Source of the DNA: Brucella tritici
GTDB lineage: Bacteria > Pseudomonadota > Alphaproteobacteria > Rhizobiales > Rhizobiaceae
Direction: 5' to 3'
Length of the DNA stretch: 64,000 bases
Assembly: GCF_008932295.1 (NCBI RefSeq)
Contig: NZ_WBWA01000002.1
Span: 124,001-188,000 of the forward strand
Shown here: positions 62,997-64,000 of the stretch, piece after piece
How positions within the stretch are numbered: the first letter of the stretch is position 1
How the letters are laid out: each line of letters opens with the position of its first letter
Notes under the pieces: generated by a model
What the model was told of the DNA's origin: nothing
Seen by the model: the letters and a program-made list of their open reading frames with translations, nothing else
Databases searched by the model: none
Position numbers and translations under genes: made by a program

Positions 62997-63135
62997 AGCA
63001 TGTCTCCTCAAAGTGGGAACCGCCCTCGCGGGGAAATCAGTCCACTGGACTGATTTCTGGGCCCGCTACGATGGGATAAAGACATGCAAGAAAACAAAAG
63101 CTTAAAGCGTGTTGTGTGAATATGGTAAGATGCGA
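62994..63135. repeat. Mosaic palindromic repeat, copy 9, with nested module C
   Basis: TAAAGCATGTCTCC begins module A at the oxygenase stop codon. After AAAGTGGGAACC the module is interrupted by ~50 bases containing module C (arms GAAATCAGTCC and GGACTGATTTC, 63033-63057), and it resumes GGGATAAAGACATGC and AAAACAAAAGCTTAAAGCGT. Confidence 0.8.
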
Positions 63136-63183
63136 CACGCTTTAGAGGTTGAAACCGGCGTTTCGATCGCCTTTGATCGCGGC

Positions 63184-63288
63184 TAGAGCATGATTCCGAA
63201 AAGTGGGAACCGGTTTTCGGGTAAAAACATGCTCAAACAAAAAGTTTCGAGCGGGATTATGGTTCAACTTGAAAACATCACGCTCTAA
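63184..63288. repeat. Mosaic palindromic repeat, copy 10
   Basis: TAGAGCATGATTCCGAAAAG through CCGGTTTTCGGGTAAAAACA and TGCTCAAACAAAAAG, then a diverged distal module ending CACGCTCTAA. It adjoins copy 9, making a 300-bp repeat-rich gap. Confidence 0.75.
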
Positions 63289-63307
63289 ACGATCAAAGGA
63301 GTCGGAT

Positions 63308-63658
63308 ATGAGCGTGACCATCTACGGTATCAAGAACTGCGACACCATGAAGAAGGCGCGCACCTGGCTTGAAGACCATGGCATTGATTACGGATTTCAC
63401 GATTACAAAAAGGAAGGACTCGACGGCGAAACGCTCGACCGCTTTCTGAAAAGCGTTCCGTGGGAACAGTTGCTCAACCGGGCCGGAACGACGTTTCGCA
63501 AACTGCCCGAGGAAGAACGCCAGAACGTCGATGCCGCCAAGGCGCGGGCACTGATGCTGGCGCAGCCATCCATGGTCAAGCGTCCGGTTCTCGACAAGGA
63601 TGGAAAGCTGACGGTCGGTTTCAAGCCGGATCAGTATGAAAACTTCTTCAAACCTTGA
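63308..63658 (+). CDS. ArsC/Spx-family reductase-like protein (YffB type)
   Basis: A 116-residue ArsC-family protein. The N-terminal VTIYGIKNCDTMKKARTWLEDHGIDYGFHDYKKEGLD carries the single active-site-type Cys, and the later MVKRPVLDKDGKLTVGFKPDQYENFF carries the family's Arg-Pro. Only one cysteine is in the expected loop, as in YffB, which uses glutathione rather than arsenate. ATG 63308 has AAAGGAGTCGGAT upstream. Substrate unproven. Confidence 0.88.
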   Translation: MSVTIYGIKNCDTMKKARTWLEDHGIDYGFHDYKKEGLDGETLDRFLKSVPWEQLLNRAGTTFRKLPEEERQNVDAAKARALMLAQPSMVKRPVLDKDGKLTVGFKPDQYENFFKP

Positions 63659-63709
63659 GGTGGAGGAGCACTGCCATAGATAGCTGCCGATAAGCAGATG
63701 GAGAGATCT

Positions 63710-64000
63710 ATGCGGCAGCGCGCGAATATGGTCGTTCAGCAATGGTCTGCAAGCTGGCGCGATTCTCTGATCGCTTCCTTCGCAGGCGGTGTCGCATGGC
63801 TGATCTGCCAGTTGGCGCTGGGCCAGCCGAAACCTGTCTTTGCGATGGTCACGGCGGTAATCTGCCTGGCGCCGAACCTGCCCAACCATGGCAAGCAGGC
63901 GATAGGGGTGATGGTCGGCGTCACGACAGGCGTGCTGGTCGGCGAGCTTTCTCTGCTCTTGCCCGAAACGGTGCCGGTCTTCCACACAAGCATAGTGACA
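63710..64000 (+). CDS. FUSC-family (aromatic acid exporter-type) membrane protein, N-terminal part
   Basis: The first 97 codons of a gene that continues beyond the window. The sequence includes RDSLIASFAGGVAWLICQLA and KPVFAMVTAVICLAPNLPNHGKQAIGVMVGVTTGVLVGEL, the opening helices and conserved loop of FUSC/ArAE efflux proteins. GGAGAG lies 5 bases before ATG 63710; an in-frame ATG 12 bases upstream is less likely. Probably an exporter of aromatic or fusaric-acid-like compounds, by family. Confidence 0.75.
   Translation, partial: MRQRANMVVQQWSASWRDSLIASFAGGVAWLICQLALGQPKPVFAMVTAVICLAPNLPNHGKQAIGVMVGVTTGVLVGELSLLLPETVPVFHTSIVT

Noticed and set aside
63308..63658. Arsenate-resistance ArsC
   Set aside because: Only the ArsC-like fold is evident; no ars genes are nearby and the short YffB/Spx-type length argues against a dedicated arsenate reductase.

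Overview
The window is typical chromosomal DNA of an alphaproteobacterium of the Brucellaceae, most likely an Ochrobactrum (Brucella anthropi/intermedium type). The grounds are a 520-residue protein with every catalytic landmark of the Ochrobactrum anthropi D-aminopeptidase, AGGGCAGT-type octamer tandem repeats like the Brucella HOOF-Print loci, rhizobial/Brucella-type mosaic palindromic repeats, a three-gene pntAA-pntAB-pntB transhydrogenase next to an aa3-oxidase subunit IV gene, and a GguC/YtfQRT-YjfF sugar locus. About 58 protein genes are called. No rRNA, tRNA or CRISPR array was seen.

Layout: 0-7 kb is a sugar locus (Gfo/Idh dehydrogenase and GguC/AraD1 diverging from ytfQRT-yjfF and an FCD-GntR regulator). 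7-13 kb holds D-aminopeptidase/OsmC, a DUF72 protein, a ThDP enzyme and an orphan amino-acid-binding protein. 13-16.6 kb has a very large kinase + M23 + PLP-lyase fusion facing an Lrp/AsnC regulator. 16.8-24.3 kb is a LysR-controlled branched-chain-type ABC transporter ending in a GMC alcohol dehydrogenase. 24.5-27.3 kb is metQ-metNI. 27-38 kb is mainly housekeeping (TPR lipoprotein, rpsU, MaoC, HAD, transhydrogenase, cytochrome oxidase subunit IV). 38-48 kb carries an FeeM-like acyltransferase, a NylB-like serine hydrolase, a GGDEF-EAL protein, an SDR, a C26 amidotransferase, a 2-hydroxyacid dehydrogenase and LacI and MarR regulators. 48-52 kb has a creatininase-family gene overlapping an AAC(6')-type acetyltransferase, and a zinc-type COG0523 GTPase with a probable Zur box followed by a WD40 protein. 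52-57 kb has a DUF1287 protein, an esterase, msrPQ, DUF4105 and RidA. 57.4-58.9 kb is an IS110-family insertion. 59-64 kb has a DsbA-like protein, an aldehyde dehydrogenase, ada overlapping a 2OG-Fe(II) oxygenase gene behind a textbook Ada box, an ArsC/Spx-family protein and the start of a FUSC transporter.

No clear phage, plasmid or defence island is present. The most distinctive signals lie between genes: two convergent junctions built of octamer tandem repeats that supply the stop codons and last residues of the flanking genes; at least ten copies of a modular palindromic repeat, four of which begin or end exactly at a gene's stop codon and two of which share a 25-nt palindrome with a compensatory base-pair change; and several perfect inverted repeats that look like operators. 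Among proteins, the three-domain kinase-peptidase-lyase fusion and the Ada/2OG-oxygenase pair deserve most attention.
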